A DNA stretch of 64,000 nucleotides from Staphylococcus warneri (lineage in GTDB: Bacteria; Bacillota; Bacilli; Staphylococcales; Staphylococcaceae). The translations under genes were made by a program, and so were the position numbers. The DNA lies in assembly GCF_900636385.1 (NCBI RefSeq), contig NZ_LR134269.1, forward strand, positions 1,984,001 to 2,048,000, in the 5' to 3' direction. Numbering within the stretch: the first letter of the stretch is position 1; each line of letters starts with the position of its first letter. The notes under the pieces were generated by a model, which saw only the letters and a program-made list of their open reading frames with translations, was not told the origin of the DNA and ran no database searches. This document shows, piece by piece, positions 63,751 to 64,000 of this stretch.

Positions 63751-64000
63751 TTAAATATTTAAATATTCTTCAACATCATTGAATAAAGCATTAAATTCTT
63801 TCATGTTGTCTTGATTCATATATAGATAAATTTTTCTTTCGTCTTCTTTAGATCTTACTTTACTTAATTTATCTTTTTCAATCAGTCTACGAATAGAAAC
63901 TAATAATTTAGTTCTGCTCAATTCTAATTCTGAAATAGCAATTTTTAAAAATGTTTGCATTAACATTTGTTCTTCTTGACAATTCTTTTCTGCCAAGTCT
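63751..64000 (-). CDS. sarX: SarA-family regulator SarX, N-terminus missing
   Basis: C-terminal 82 residues of a SarA-family winged-helix protein; the frame stays open to the right edge, so the start lies outside the window. [36 protein letters not shown] (core) holds the recognition helix and wing, with the family motif DERKIYLY. It matches S. aureus SarX, as I recall, at most positions. In S. aureus SarX lies close to mgrA and is regulated by MgrA. Confidence 0.85.
   Translation of the reverse strand, partial: DLAEKNCQEEQMLMQTFLKIAISELELSRTKLLVSIRRLIEKDKLSKVRSKEDERKIYLYMNQDNMKEFNALFNDVEEYLNI

Overview
This window is low-GC Firmicutes chromosome from a Staphylococcus, most likely a coagulase-negative species. 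The basis is gene order and protein similarity. The series sarX, yebC, ccpE, uppP, a CydDC-like exporter, mgrA, norA, fruRKA, nagA, a MpfA-type CorC protein, csbB, queEDC, pabABC, ltaS, recQ, hisC, dtpT, queF and nrdIE matches, as I recall it, a stretch of the S. aureus core chromosome read in the same order. The proteins are clearly diverged from S. aureus; LtaS and NorA, for example, differ at many positions. Two further features point away from S. aureus: an NAD malate dehydrogenase gene is present, and no saePQRS genes lie between queE and csbB. A S. haemolyticus-like species would fit, but the species is not proven here. I see no prophage, insertion sequence, CRISPR array, rRNA or tRNA.

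Layout. 1-2.6 kb: 3' truncated nrdE, nrdI and an NrdR double box (class Ib ribonucleotide reductase). 3-7.3 kb: a DMT transporter with queF, dtpT, and a lipid-kinase-like gene. 7.4-15.7 kb, minus strand: a nucleotidase, hisC, a two-gene osmoprotectant ABC transporter, recQ and an ABC-F ATPase. 15.7-18.7 kb: a ZIP metal transporter facing the lipoteichoic acid synthase gene. 19.2-23.6 kb, minus strand: 5-oxoprolinase-like subunits C and B, then pabC-pabB-pabA. 23.7-25.7 kb: a preQ1-I riboswitch controlling queC-queD-queE. 25.8-26.9 kb: an orphan membrane protein followed by an array of structured repeats, at the place where S. aureus carries sae. 26.9-36.4 kb, minus strand: csbB, an aldo/keto reductase, a CorC/MpfA protein with an unusual leader, nagA, fruR-fruK-fruA with a CcpA site, and ybaK. 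36.5-41.1 kb: a small anchored protein, norA, two small membrane genes and a photolyase. 41.3-46.3 kb, minus strand: a dicarboxylate transporter next to malate dehydrogenase, an aldo/keto reductase and a CobW-type metallochaperone. 46.5-53.4 kb: mgrA, the CydDC-like pair, uppP, a repeat-containing coiled-coil protein, a YaiI-family protein and a LOG-family protein. 53.5-64 kb, minus strand except for one gene: a frameshifted metallo-beta-lactamase-fold gene in an Rrf2/NmrA operon, acetyltransferases, a lipoprotein, DUF1129 and DUF456 membrane proteins, an MFS carrier, ccpE, a DUF402 protein, a cupin, yebC and the 3' part of sarX.

Themes: queuosine biosynthesis is split between queF and queCDE; central carbon control appears through CcpE, FruR and two CcpA-like cre sites; cell-envelope genes include ltaS, csbB and uppP; global regulators and efflux include mgrA, sarX and norA. 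The most unusual sequence is the repeat array at 26.38-26.78 kb, where two hairpin units share loops but differ in their stems by three compensatory base pairs. Other items worth checking are the hairpin placed between the Shine-Dalgarno and the TTG start of the MpfA-like gene, the 10-bp phased repeats at the fru promoter, and the poly-A frameshift in the metallo-beta-lactamase-fold gene.
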